DNA of 60,345 nucleotides from Pseudomonadota bacterium. Its GTDB lineage: Bacteria; Myxococcota_A; Bradymonadia; UBA4248. How positions within the stretch are numbered: the stretch's first letter is position 1; each line of letters starts with the position of its first letter. The position numbers and the translations under genes are program-made. Under the pieces are notes generated by a model that was given only the letters and a program-made list of their open reading frames with translations, was not told the origin of the DNA and did not search any database. The stretch is from the NCBI GenBank assembly GCA_017441205.1, contig JAFRYG010000057.1, positions 1 to 60,345 on the forward strand. Direction: 5' to 3'. Of this stretch, positions 52,373-60,345 are shown piece after piece.

Positions 52373-52460
52373 TCCGAAATGAATCAAACATGAAAATGCC
52401 GTTTCATTTCCAGTCTATAATCCGTTTTTTGGTCAGAATTCCCAATTAGTTGTATGATAT

Positions 52461-52483
52461 AACGGCGCACATTCGGCGCCGTT
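52461..52483 (+). terminator. Stem-loop terminator
   Basis: AACGGCGC-acattcg-GCGCCGTT followed by TATTATA, downstream of the TPR-HhH gene. It could also act as the leader of the DUF3006 gene. Confidence 0.65.
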
Positions 52484-52543
52484 TATTATATGCATTTCCT
52501 TCGAAATGCCTTCCTCCCAACCCTATGATTTAGGAGTTACAAA

Positions 52544-52762
52544 ATGCGCATTGTTATCGACAGCATTTCAGACAAAGTTGCTCGCGTTGAATTCGATGGT
52601 GTGATGGTCGAAATTCCTCGCTGTGTCCTCCCCGCAAACTGCAAGGAAGGTGACATCCTCGGACTCGTCAAACTCGACAACTCAGAAGTCCTTAAAGCAG
52701 GTCAGGACAGACTCGATCGCATGAAAGCCATGTCAAACGCTGGCAATGATGTCGATCTCTAA
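52544..52762 (+). CDS. DUF3006-like small protein
   Basis: 72 residues, AGGAG before the ATG. MRIVIDSISDKVARVEFDG, then EIPRCVLPANCKEGDIL fits DUF3006, a small beta-barrel family. In other bacteria DUF3006 genes often sit next to secreted ComEC-like hydrolases, and one lies 1 kb upstream here. Molecular role unknown. Confidence 0.75.
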   Translation: MRIVIDSISDKVARVEFDGVMVEIPRCVLPANCKEGDILGLVKLDNSEVLKAGQDRLDRMKAMSNAGNDVDL

Positions 52763-52964
52763 TCATTTTGAATTCCGGATCCATTTCTGGGAGGCCAACA
52801 GCCTCTCAGAAAAATCCTTGAATTTCAAAATATTACGACACAAAATACATAAACTGTCTCCCATTTGAACGACGCCCTGAATCGGCATAACCTTCTCAAA
52901 TACTTTCAATCCAAAGACGGGTTTTGAGTCCCTTTGGATAAACGCCTTTAGCTATCTGTTTGTT

Positions 52965-55262
52965 ATGAATGATATACAGCTCACCCAGGAACAGCTCAAT
53001 CGCCTCGAAACATCCTCCCTCGATATTGAACAGGTAAAAGCTGAACGCATCGAAATCGAACAAATGTACGACAGTCTGATCGGAAAACTGCTCAGCTACC
53101 ATTCCGAAGCTGATAAAGCTCTCATCCGAAAGGCTTTTGAATACGCTTACGACAAGCACCTCCTGCAAAGACGAAAATCCGGTGAACCTTATATTATTCA
53201 TCCCCTTGGCGTGGCAAAACTCGTCACACAGCTCAAGCTGGATGAGGCAAGTATTTGCGCTGCTCTGCTCCATGACGTCGTCGAAGATACCGAAACCACT
53301 CATCGTGATATCGTCGATGAATTCGGGCTCGAAATCGCCAATCTCGTCGATGCACTCACAAAACTCGACAAGTATCAGTTCACTTCCAAAGAAGAACGAC
53401 AGGCCGCAAACTTCTGCAAAATGCTCTTCGCCATGAACAGCGATCTTCGATGCATCCTCATCAAACTCGCCGATCGCGTTCACAATATGAGAACTCTGCA
53501 GCACATGCGCCCCGACAAACAGGCGACCATCGCGCAGGAAACGCTCGATATATACGTCCCCATCGCCAACAGACTCGGCATCGAATGGATGAAAGCAGAA
53601 CTCGAAGATATCTGCCTCAAGTATCTTCATCCCGAAGAATATCAGGATCTTAACGCAAAAATTACACACCTCATGGAGGATAAGCACGATTATATCGAAC
53701 GCGTAAAAGGGCTGCTCAATGATGCCCTCGTCGCGGAAGGTATTACCGGTTTCAAACTCAAGGGGCGCGTCAAACACATCTATTCTATCTACCGAAAACT
53801 CAAACGCAGTGACGGGGTATTCGAAAATCTGCACGATATCATTGCTTTTCGCGTCATCGTCAATACCAAAGCAGAATGCTACCACGTCCTCGGTATCGTT
53901 CACGGTATGTGGACGCTCGTCGAAAATCGCTTCAAAGACTATATTTCAAGGCCAAAAGCCAATCAGTACAGCTCCCTGCACACCTCCGTCATCGGCCCCG
54001 ACCGGGAACACTTCGAAGTCCAGATTCGCACCTACGAAATGGATCAGATCGCCGAAGAAGGTATCGCCGCACACTGGAAATATAAAGAAGGAAATATCAC
54101 GCCCGCAAAAGATGCGCGCGACTTTGAGTGGCTCAGACAGCTCGTCGAGTTCCACGACGAAGCCGGTACCAGCGACTCCAACTATTTCCTCAATTCCGTC
54201 AAAGTCGATCTCTTCAATGACGACGTCTTCGTCTTTACCCCAAATGGCGAAATCAAAGCGCTTCCGCTCGGTTCCTGCCCCATCGACTTTGCGTATGCCG
54301 TCCACAGCGAGGTCGGAGACCACTGCTCTGGCGCGCTGGTTAACGGAAATATCGTTTCCCTGCGATACGAACTCAAAACCGGCGATGTCGTCGATATCAT
54401 TACACGCGCAAACCAAAAACCAAAAAGCGACTGGCTGCAGATGGTCGCAACCAACCGCGCCAAAAGCAAAATCACCAAATTCCTCAGCCAGGAAGAACGC
54501 AATACACACAAACTCATCGGCAATCAGCTCGCCGAAAAAACGCTCAAGAAATTACACCTCAATCTCAATCAGTTCGAGCGACTCCCGGATCTCCCCAAAC
54601 TGCTGTCCTCGCTCAAACTCCAAAATCTCGAAGCACTATACGTCGCGCTCGGATCAGAAAAGCTCTCACCCGAAACTTTTCTCGAAAAAGTTCAGCCTTT
54701 CACCGGACAAGTCAGTGATGCAGAACCGGAATCCTCGGATAATTCCACAATCTCACAGACTTTCCTGCGCGAAGAACGGGTCATCGAAAAAATATCAAAA
54801 CGCGCTCAGACCAATGTCTGCGTCGATGGTATCGATAACCTCGCAATACACTTCGCCAAATGCTGTTCACCCGTTCCCGGAGAACCCATCGTCGGTTTCA
54901 TTACTCGCGGTCGCGGTTTGGCCATTCATCACATGAACTGCCCAAGAATCCGAAACCTCGAACCCGAACGACATGTCGAATGCCACTGGGATCCCAAAAT
55001 GGCCGACGCTACCCAGGCAACGCGATCTGTCAATGTTCAGGTCGTCGCCAACGATCGCATCGGCATTCTGCAGGATGTCATCAAAGTCATGAGTGAAATG
55101 AAAATCAATATTTCACAGACTCACTGCCGAACCCTTCCCGACTCCCTGCAGTGCATCCTCACGTTCGAAGTCCAGGTCGTCGATATCAAACAACTCAATA
55201 TGCTGCTCAGAAATATCCAAAGAACACCGGGCGTTATCACCGCTGAACGCAGCACAACCTGA
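52965..55262 (+). CDS. rsh: Bifunctional (p)ppGpp synthetase/hydrolase (RelA/SpoT homolog)
   Basis: 765 residues. HD hydrolase domain (about 55-190: IIHP with H79, HD at 103-104, ED at 107-108), so ppGpp hydrolysis is likely intact. Synthetase domain (about 245-370, RPKANQYSSLHTSVIG). TGS domain (about 415-480: VFVFTPNGEIKALPLGSCPIDFAY). A linker carries CCSPVPGEPIVGF. C-terminal ACT domain (about 685-765, VNVQVVANDRIGILQDVI). It is the long, ribosome-associated type controlling the stringent response. The ribosome site is weak. A stem followed by T-rich sequence comes after it. Confidence 0.95.
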   Translation: MNDIQLTQEQLNRLETSSLDIEQVKAERIEIEQMYDSLIGKLLSYHSEADKALIRKAFEYAYDKHLLQRRKSGEPYIIHPLGVAKLVTQLKLDEASICAALLHDVVEDTETTHRDIVDEFGLEIANLVDALTKLDKYQFTSKEERQAANFCKMLFAMNSDLRCILIKLADRVHNMRTLQHMRPDKQATIAQETLDIYVPIANRLGIEWMKAELEDICLKYLHPEEYQDLNAKITHLMEDKHDYIERVKGLLNDALVAEGITGFKLKGRVKHIYSIYRKLKRSDGVFENLHDIIAFRVIVNTKAECYHVLGIVHGMWTLVENRFKDYISRPKANQYSSLHTSVIGPDREHFEVQIRTYEMDQIAEEGIAAHWKYKEGNITPAKDARDFEWLRQLVEFHDEAGTSDSNYFLNSVKVDLFNDDVFVFTPNGEIKALPLGSCPIDFAYAVHSEVGDHCSGALVNGNIVSLRYELKTGDVVDIITRANQKPKSDWLQMVATNRAKSKITKFLSQEERNTHKLIGNQLAEKTLKKLHLNLNQFERLPDLPKLLSSLKLQNLEALYVALGSEKLSPETFLEKVQPFTGQVSDAEPESSDNSTISQTFLREERVIEKISKRAQTNVCVDGIDNLAIHFAKCCSPVPGEPIVGFITRGRGLAIHHMNCPRIRNLEPERHVECHWDPKMADATQATRSVNVQVVANDRIGILQDVIKVMSEMKINISQTHCRTLPDSLQCILTFEVQVVDIKQLNMLLRNIQRTPGVITAERSTT

Positions 55263-55344
55263 TTTCACTTGATCTCTGTGCTTCAATACCATAGACTTTA
55301 AATCAGCGTGTAGTTCAATACACCGACAATCTTTTTATCAATGG

Positions 55345-55374
55345 CCGCCGGAGCGCTTCGTTTCGGCGGTTTTG
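55345..55374 (+). terminator. Stem-loop after rsh
   Basis: CCGCCG...CGGCGG followed by TTTTGC, between rsh and greA. Confidence 0.6.
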
Positions 55375-55413
55375 CTTTGTCTCTTGCGTGTCCCAGATTT
55401 ACAGGAAGAAATC

Positions 55414-55914
55414 ATGACAGTCGAACGTCATCCCATGACACCTTATGGATTCCAAAAATTGAAAGAAGAACTCCGCGATATCCGCGAAGTTCAAAAACCC
55501 GCTAACGTCAAAGCCATCGAAGAAGCTCGTGCACACGGCGACCTGAGCGAAAATGCAGAATATACCTACGCTAAGGAACAGCAGGGCTTCATCTACGGCC
55601 GCGAAAAAGAAGTCGAGGCCCTCATCGCAACTGCAGAGGTCATCGATCCTGCCACTCTGTCCGGTGAACGCGTCGTTTTCGGTGCAACTGTACACCTGCT
55701 CGACATCGATACCGACGAGGAAATTACATATACTATCGTCGGCGAAAATGAATCCGACAGCAAGCACGGCCGCGTCTCCATCGTCAGCCCGATTGCCCGC
55801 TCACTCATCGGAAAACGCGTCGGCGACGAAGCTGTCGTCAATGCCCCAAAGGGAAAAAGAAATTTCGAAATTCTCGATATTGAATTTCTCAGCGTCGATA
55901 CCTGGAAATTTTAA
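55414..55914 (+). CDS. greA: Transcription elongation factor GreA
   Basis: 166 residues from ATG 55414 (AGGAAG ahead). Rescues backtracked RNA polymerase by stimulating transcript cleavage. The N-terminal coiled coil starts PMTPYGFQKLKEEL and has the tip ARAHGDLSENAEY with its acidic residues. The C-terminal FKBP-like domain includes VHLLDIDTDEEITYTIVG and SPIARSLIGKRVGDE. Length is normal. Confidence 0.96.
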   Translation: MTVERHPMTPYGFQKLKEELRDIREVQKPANVKAIEEARAHGDLSENAEYTYAKEQQGFIYGREKEVEALIATAEVIDPATLSGERVVFGATVHLLDIDTDEEITYTIVGENESDSKHGRVSIVSPIARSLIGKRVGDEAVVNAPKGKRNFEILDIEFLSVDTWKF

Positions 55915-55918
55915 ACTC

Positions 55919-55981
55919 GCCTATGCCGGTGCCCGGCATACGGCTCGCCAAAACGCCGCTATTGCAAGCAATACGCGGCGT
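55919..55981 (+). repeat. Two bulged stem-loops after greA
   Basis: 55919-55944: GCC-TATGCCGG-TGC-CCGGCATA-C-GGC. 55953-55981: ACGCCGC-TATTGC-AA-GCAATA-C-GCGGCGT. Both perfect apart from the single unpaired C. Confidence 0.85.
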
Positions 55982-55998
55982 TCGCTGCTTTTGGGTGC

Positions 55999-56034
55999 AG
56001 AAAAATAAAAAAGGGAGACCCTGCAGAGTCTCCC
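55999..56034 (-). terminator. Terminator of the minus-strand SH3-NlpC/P60 gene
   Basis: On the minus strand GGGAGAC-tctgcagg-GTCTCCC runs into TTTTTTATTTTT. It lies 27 bases after that gene's stop. Confidence 0.88.
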
Positions 56035-56061
56035 AAATTCAATCCAATAGCGCCGTTTTCT

Positions 56062-57054
56062 CTACATCAGAACCGTCGGACGACCAATCATCACGGTACT
56101 CCCGATCTCGCCAACCTCTCTGACAGGCGTCTTGCCTGCATCGATGCGCTTGCCGCCGCCAACGGCTATGGCCACGTGATTGATGCCGCGCCAACGCGTA
56201 CCGCTGTTCCAGTTGTGATGATAGAACAGCAAGTCCCCAGGCTGAATTTCGCTGGCTGATGCAATTTCACCACCGGCATTATAAATCTTCTTTGCCTGGC
56301 TCTCGGAATTTGCCCAGTTGAAATTCACACCGGCTTCTTTCCAGCAGCGCGCCGTAAATGACGAACAATCATAATATCCTGTGCTCGTGCGCTTGTTCTG
56401 GTCATATTTCCAGCCCTGGCTCACGCAGATGTTCATCAGCGTATAGGCGTAATCCGCAGCCTTCTGTCCAGCCTCAGATCCGCCCCCGCCAGTTTCCACT
56501 TTGGAGAGGTATTTGCCGCTCATCCAGCCCGTCTTATCACCGTATTTTACCTGATACCAGCCATTGCTTTCGCCGATGACGGTCACGACGGTTCCTGCAT
56601 CCAAAGCAACAATCTGCTCATAATCCGTACTCGGGCCCGTGCGCATCCAAAGTGCACTCACGCCCGAAACGCGCGCCTGAAATTCTTCGAATTTCGGCGC
56701 AGGCGGCTGATAATCCGTAAACTGCGCATTGATCCACCCAAATCCGGTTCCATAATTAATCCGCAGCCAGCCATTCTTTTCTTCATAATACTGAACGCTC
56801 TTGCCCTTGGTCAAACCACCGATTCGGGCATAATTGCTTCCCGCATCCGCACGGACATTGAGCGCATCAGCCGTCACTTTTGCAGTCCCTATCGGATCGT
56901 CCTGTTTCTGAACATTCGATGTATCCGAAGATGAATTCTTCCGACGTTCCTGCTTCCGATCACGCAAAAGCTGATAGGATGCGGATTTCCTGATACGACT
57001 GGATAAGCTGCCAGCCATTGAATCCAATCGGGTTCCCAACCTTGCCGATGTCAT
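56062..57054 (-). CDS. SH3-domain NlpC/P60 peptidase
   Basis: 330 residues, AGGAGG before the ATG. A basic, Ser-rich N-terminus (1-55) lacks a clear hydrophobic signal. Two bacterial SH3 domains follow (about 60-115, ALNVRADAGSNYARIGGL; about 128-190, ALWMRTGPSTDYEQIVAL). The NlpC/P60 domain (about 200-330) has the catalytic Cys in YYDCSSFTARCW, His in GINHVAIAVG, and the usual IQPGDLLFYHH. Such enzymes cut D-Glu to diaminopimelate links in cell-wall peptides. Export route is unclear without a signal peptide. Confidence 0.88.
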   Translation of the reverse strand: MTSARLGTRLDSMAGSLSSRIRKSASYQLLRDRKQERRKNSSSDTSNVQKQDDPIGTAKVTADALNVRADAGSNYARIGGLTKGKSVQYYEEKNGWLRINYGTGFGWINAQFTDYQPPAPKFEEFQARVSGVSALWMRTGPSTDYEQIVALDAGTVVTVIGESNGWYQVKYGDKTGWMSGKYLSKVETGGGGSEAGQKAADYAYTLMNICVSQGWKYDQNKRTSTGYYDCSSFTARCWKEAGVNFNWANSESQAKKIYNAGGEIASASEIQPGDLLFYHHNWNSGTRWRGINHVAIAVGGGKRIDAGKTPVREVGEIGSTVMIGRPTVLM

Positions 57055-57312
57055 AATTCCTCCTGTTTTCAGTTACTATCCACCTATACTCAACGTATTC
57101 ATTTTACAGAATGTATCAATGAAATCCAAGAATTATCTCGTTACGGGCCGATAAAGATTTTATTTCCAAATATCTCCCACAAATCCAATAAAATGGAGTA
57201 GAAGGTCTGCGCCAATTTTATGGCAATTCATCATAAAATCTGGTTCTTTGATTCTAATGCCCGATTGGAAATGACTCGAATTTCTGACGGCAATTTTTTC
57301 AGGAGAGAAATA
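57055..57312 (+). other. Divergent spacer between the SH3-NlpC/P60 gene and pta
   Basis: Both promoters should lie here. No strong sigma-70 pair or palindrome was seen. The longer frame upstream of pta (from 57220) has no ribosome site and is not believed. Confidence 0.4.
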
Positions 57313-58860
57313 ATGGCGAAATCAATTATGCTCATGTGCTGTGATTCCTGTTCACCCAAACTTGCTGACGGCATCAAGGCAAGCCTTGAAGCTCAGGGCA
57401 AAAAAGTTGCACTCCTTGCACCGCTGGCCGGCTGCAAAGATGAGGCATGCGGTGATTCCTTCTGCAAATGTGAAGCTCTGAAGCTCATTGCCGACGGCAA
57501 AAAAGACGCACTGCTTTCCATTCTCGTCGACCGTGTCGAACAGGCCGGCAAAGATGCCGATTTCGTCATCCTTCACCCCATCGCCGATCAGGGCGCGCTG
57601 CGCGATGCATACGGCCTCAACGTTGCACTCGCCAAGAATATTGATGCATGCGTCATTCCGGCCATCTGTGCAGACGACAAATCCGACGAACAGGTCGCTG
57701 ATGCTGCCGAACTCAACGTCAAACTCCTCGCTCAGGACGGTCTTGCAATTTCTGTCGTTGCATCCAATTGCAGTGACGCTGCAGCCAGATTAATCGAAGC
57801 CAAAGGCCTGACCGTGATCAATCCTGCAAACGCAAAGATCAGCGCAGATAAGCTCGTTGCTTCATCGCAGATCACGACGCCGACCAAATTCATGCGCAGC
57901 CTCCACGACAAATGCCGCGCAAACAAAAAGACCATCGTTCTGCCCGAAGGCGCACTCGACCGCATTATCAAAGCTGCTGCCGAACTCCGCGCTCAAGACC
58001 TCGTCAACATCATCCTTCTGGGCGATGAAGCCGAAATCCGCGCAAAAGCCGCAGAAATCGGCATCGAACTCGATGCTTCCATCAAAATCATCAATCCCGC
58101 AAATTCTCCCGACCTCGAAGACTATGCCAATACACTTTATGAAATCCGCAAAGCCAAGGGCATGGAACTCGACAAAGCCCGCAAACTCATGGGTGACAAG
58201 ACTTTCTTCGGCACCATGATGGTTTATAAAGGCGTCGCCGATGGCATGGTTTCCGGCGCTACCACTTCGACTGCAGATACCATTCGTCCCGCGCTTCAGT
58301 TCATCAAAACAAAACCCGGCATCAAAACCGTTTCTGGCGTGTTCCTGATGAGTCTAGCCGATCGCGTCTACATCTATGGCGACTGCGCCGTCATTCCCAA
58401 CGCCACGACAGATCAGCTCCGCGACGTCGCCATCGCTTCCGCAGCAACAGCAAGAGCTTTCGGACTCGATCCCAAAGTCGCGATGCTCTCCTACTCTACC
58501 GGAACTTCCGGCAGCGGCCCCGATGTCGATGCCGTCCGCGAAGCTACCGAAAAAGTCCGCGAAGCCGACCCGAATCTCGCCGTCGAAGGCCCGATCCAAT
58601 ACGATGCAGCCGTCGTCCCCTCTGTCGCAAAGACGAAACTTCCCGACAGCCCCGTCGCAGGCAAAGCCAATGTCTTTGTTTTCCCGACGCTCAATGCCGG
58701 AAATATCGGTTACAAAGCCGTCCAGCGTTCCGCCAATGCCATCGCCATTGGCCCGCTGCTCCAGGGACTCAACAAGCCAGTCAATGACCTGAGCCGCGGC
58801 GCTACCGTCGCAGACATCGTCAATACCGTCATCGTTACCGCCATCCAGGCCCAGGGCTAA
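57313..58860 (+). CDS. pta: Phosphate acetyltransferase
   Basis: 515 residues from ATG 57313 (AGGAGAG ahead). Interconverts acetyl-CoA and acetyl phosphate. The C-terminal catalytic domain (about 195-515) shows KTIVLPEGALDRIIKAA, MMVYKGVADGMVSGATTSTADTIRPALQ, MLSYSTGTSGSGPDV, EGPIQYDAA and FPTLNAGNIGYKAVQR. The N-terminal 190 residues correspond to the P-loop/DRTGG part of long Pta enzymes. The nucleotide-binding loop is not recognisable; instead MCCDSC and GCKDEACGDSFCKCEA give an unusual group of cysteines. It is followed by ackA 111 bp later. Confidence 0.93.
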   Translation: MAKSIMLMCCDSCSPKLADGIKASLEAQGKKVALLAPLAGCKDEACGDSFCKCEALKLIADGKKDALLSILVDRVEQAGKDADFVILHPIADQGALRDAYGLNVALAKNIDACVIPAICADDKSDEQVADAAELNVKLLAQDGLAISVVASNCSDAAARLIEAKGLTVINPANAKISADKLVASSQITTPTKFMRSLHDKCRANKKTIVLPEGALDRIIKAAAELRAQDLVNIILLGDEAEIRAKAAEIGIELDASIKIINPANSPDLEDYANTLYEIRKAKGMELDKARKLMGDKTFFGTMMVYKGVADGMVSGATTSTADTIRPALQFIKTKPGIKTVSGVFLMSLADRVYIYGDCAVIPNATTDQLRDVAIASAATARAFGLDPKVAMLSYSTGTSGSGPDVDAVREATEKVREADPNLAVEGPIQYDAAVVPSVAKTKLPDSPVAGKANVFVFPTLNAGNIGYKAVQRSANAIAIGPLLQGLNKPVNDLSRGATVADIVNTVIVTAIQAQG

Positions 58861-58971
58861 TCCATCATCCCAACAATCCCCGAAACAAATCAATCCGGGG
58901 ATTGTGCTGTATCTGACGAACATCAGGGGGCATCCGGCGATGCTTTCTCATTCTATATAAAAGGAAAACAC

Positions 58972-60162
58972 ATGAAATTACTCGTCATCAACTGCGGTTC
59001 CTCAACAGTCAAATATCAGCTCCTCGAAATGCCGGCAGGCGACGTCCTCGCAAAAGGCAATGTCGAACGCATCGGTGAAGAAATCGGTATCCTCAAACAC
59101 AAAACTGCCGACGGCAAAAAAGTCGAAATCACCGACGAAGTCTTCCCGACCCACGAAGCTGGTCTCAAACGCGTATTCGATCTCCTCCTCGATGGAACGA
59201 TCAAATCACTCGACGAAATCAAAGCCGTCGGACATCGCGTCGTTCATGGCGGTGAAAAACTCACCAAAACATGCCTCGTCGACCAGAGCATCATCGACGA
59301 AATCGAGCACGTCTATCCGCTCGATCCACTTCATGTTCCCGCACACGTCATCGGCCTCAAGGTCGCCCAGAAACTGCTCCCCGGCGTCCCCAATGTCACC
59401 GTTTTCGATACGTCATTCCACCAGACGATCCCCGAATACGGCTATCTGTATGCCATTCCCTACAAACTCTATACAGAAGATCACATCCGCCGCTACGGTG
59501 CACACGGTACTTCCCATGAATTCGTATCGAATCGCCTCGCAAAACTCCTCAACCGCGACATCAAGGATATGAACATCATCAGCTGCCATCTCGGCAGCGG
59601 TTCCTCCATTACGGCAGTTCAGGGCGGCAAATCCATCGATACATCGATGGGACTCACTCCGCTCGAAGGCCTTTGCATGGGCACGCGCTGCGGCGATATC
59701 GATCCCGCTGTCCTGACATATCTGGGACGCACCAAAGGCATGAATGCCGATCAGCTCGACAACCTCATCAATAAACAGTCCGGACTCCTAGGTCTTTCGG
59801 GAATTTCCAATGACTGCCGAGTGATCGAGGAAGGCGTCGCCGCCGGCGATCCCGCATGCAAACGCGCGATGGATGTTTTCGTCTACAGAATCGTCAAATA
59901 CATCGGCGCCTATGCCATGGTCCTCGGACATGTCGATGCCATTATCTTTACGGCTGGTATCGGCGAAAATTCACCCTATGTCCGCGAAGCTGTGTGCAAA
60001 AAACTTGGCTTGCTCGGCGTCGATATCGATCCGGCCGCCAATGATTGCCATGGCAAGGAACGCCGCATTTCGACCGACAAATCCAAAGTTGAGGTCTGGA
60101 TCGTTCCCACAAACGAAGAACTCGCCATTGCACAGCAGACCTATGCACTCGTAACAAAATAA
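58972..60162 (+). CDS. ackA: Acetate kinase
   Basis: 396 residues, AAGGAAAA before the ATG. Makes ATP and acetate from acetyl phosphate and ADP. Family motifs: LVINCGSSTVKYQLLEM, VGHRVVHGGEK, DTSFHQTIPEYGYLYAIPY, YGAHGTSHEFVS, HLGSGSSITAV, TRCGDIDPAV and FTAGIGENSPYVRE. With pta it forms the substrate-level phosphorylation route that suggests a fermenting organism. Complete, followed by a strong terminator. Confidence 0.97.
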   Translation: MKLLVINCGSSTVKYQLLEMPAGDVLAKGNVERIGEEIGILKHKTADGKKVEITDEVFPTHEAGLKRVFDLLLDGTIKSLDEIKAVGHRVVHGGEKLTKTCLVDQSIIDEIEHVYPLDPLHVPAHVIGLKVAQKLLPGVPNVTVFDTSFHQTIPEYGYLYAIPYKLYTEDHIRRYGAHGTSHEFVSNRLAKLLNRDIKDMNIISCHLGSGSSITAVQGGKSIDTSMGLTPLEGLCMGTRCGDIDPAVLTYLGRTKGMNADQLDNLINKQSGLLGLSGISNDCRVIEEGVAAGDPACKRAMDVFVYRIVKYIGAYAMVLGHVDAIIFTAGIGENSPYVREAVCKKLGLLGVDIDPAANDCHGKERRISTDKSKVEVWIVPTNEELAIAQQTYALVTK

Positions 60163-60190
60163 TTCTGATAGAGATACATCTGCAGAATAT

Positions 60191-60227
60191 AAAGCCGTAT
60201 CGCCCGCCGGCAATACGGCTTTTTTTA
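60191..60227 (+). terminator. ackA terminator
   Basis: AAAGCCGTAT-cgcccgccggca-ATACGGCTTT followed by TTTTT. Its TAT/ATACGG core resembles the bulged stem-loop family but has no unpaired base. Confidence 0.9.
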
Positions 60228-60250
60228 TATTAATCATCAAAAAAAAAGAA

Positions 60251-60285
60251 CGCGGTGCGTATTGGCTCTCGCCAATAGCACCGCG
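60251..60285 (-). repeat. Bulged stem-loop, reverse orientation
   Basis: On the minus strand CGCGGTGC-TATTGGC-GAGA-GCCAATA-C-GCACCGCG: 15 bp perfect with one unpaired C. A second plain stem AGCCCG-TTTG-CGGGCT follows near 60299-60314. Confidence 0.85.
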
Positions 60286-60345
60286 AAAGGTGAGCAGTAG
60301 CCCGTTTGCGGGCTAGGCGAACGAAAAATTATATATTATTAAATC

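Overview
The window looks like a chromosome segment of a Gram-negative, fermentative bacterium, most likely from the former Deltaproteobacteria (Myxococcota or Bradymonadota-like). That placement is inference. It rests on the many large lipoproteins with long Cys-rich or Pro/Asp-rich repeats, VIT/vWA lipoproteins, many TPR proteins, a moderate GC content (rising above 60% inside some genes), and a pta-ackA acetate pathway. No rRNA or tRNA gene was recognised.

Layout. 1-11 kb: surface and envelope genes: a 5'-truncated Ala/Pro-repeat protein, a lipoprotein, a small twin-CX3C secreted protein, and two tandem paralogous lipoproteins of about 1,150-1,225 residues (VIT, vWA with an intact MIDAS, DUF2135). 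11-14 kb: a HAD hydrolase and a GNAT fusion. 14.3-25.5 kb: a low-GC defence island. It holds a DUF3990/DUF3791 trio, a DUF1016 fragment joined to an antitoxin-like gene, a DUF1156 methylase relic, McrBC, an EVE-HNH-like protein, and MntA-HepT. Its right half is built as three tandem cassettes. Each starts with the same promoter-operator and ends with a relic of the 3' end of a COG4889-type helicase gene. 25.6-35.8 kb, minus strand: SpoIID/LytB-like protein, pseudopilin, DUF5722-like glycosidase lipoprotein and two TPR proteins. 36.5-45.4 kb: housekeeping genes (dus, a TPR protein, yicC, a cytochrome c, recA, holA, an endonuclease IV). 45.6-52.8 kb: two secreted nuclease-like (EEP) lipoproteins, a secreted metallo-beta-lactamase protein with three ComEA-like HhH domains, a TPR-HhH protein and a DUF3006 protein. 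53-60 kb: rsh, greA, an SH3-NlpC/P60 protein, pta and ackA.

Scattered through the intergenic spaces is a family of about twenty stem-loops. Their arms differ in sequence from copy to copy yet still pair. All share the frame TAT...ATA, with a single unpaired base (usually C) just after ATA. Some copies are interleaved with a 22-26 bp perfect palindrome. This family and the three-cassette island are the two most unusual structures seen.

Many computed reading frames start at TTG or GTG far upstream of a good ribosome binding site. Starts here were moved to the ATG with the best Shine-Dalgarno match where one exists. Family names rest on motif recognition by eye, without database searches.
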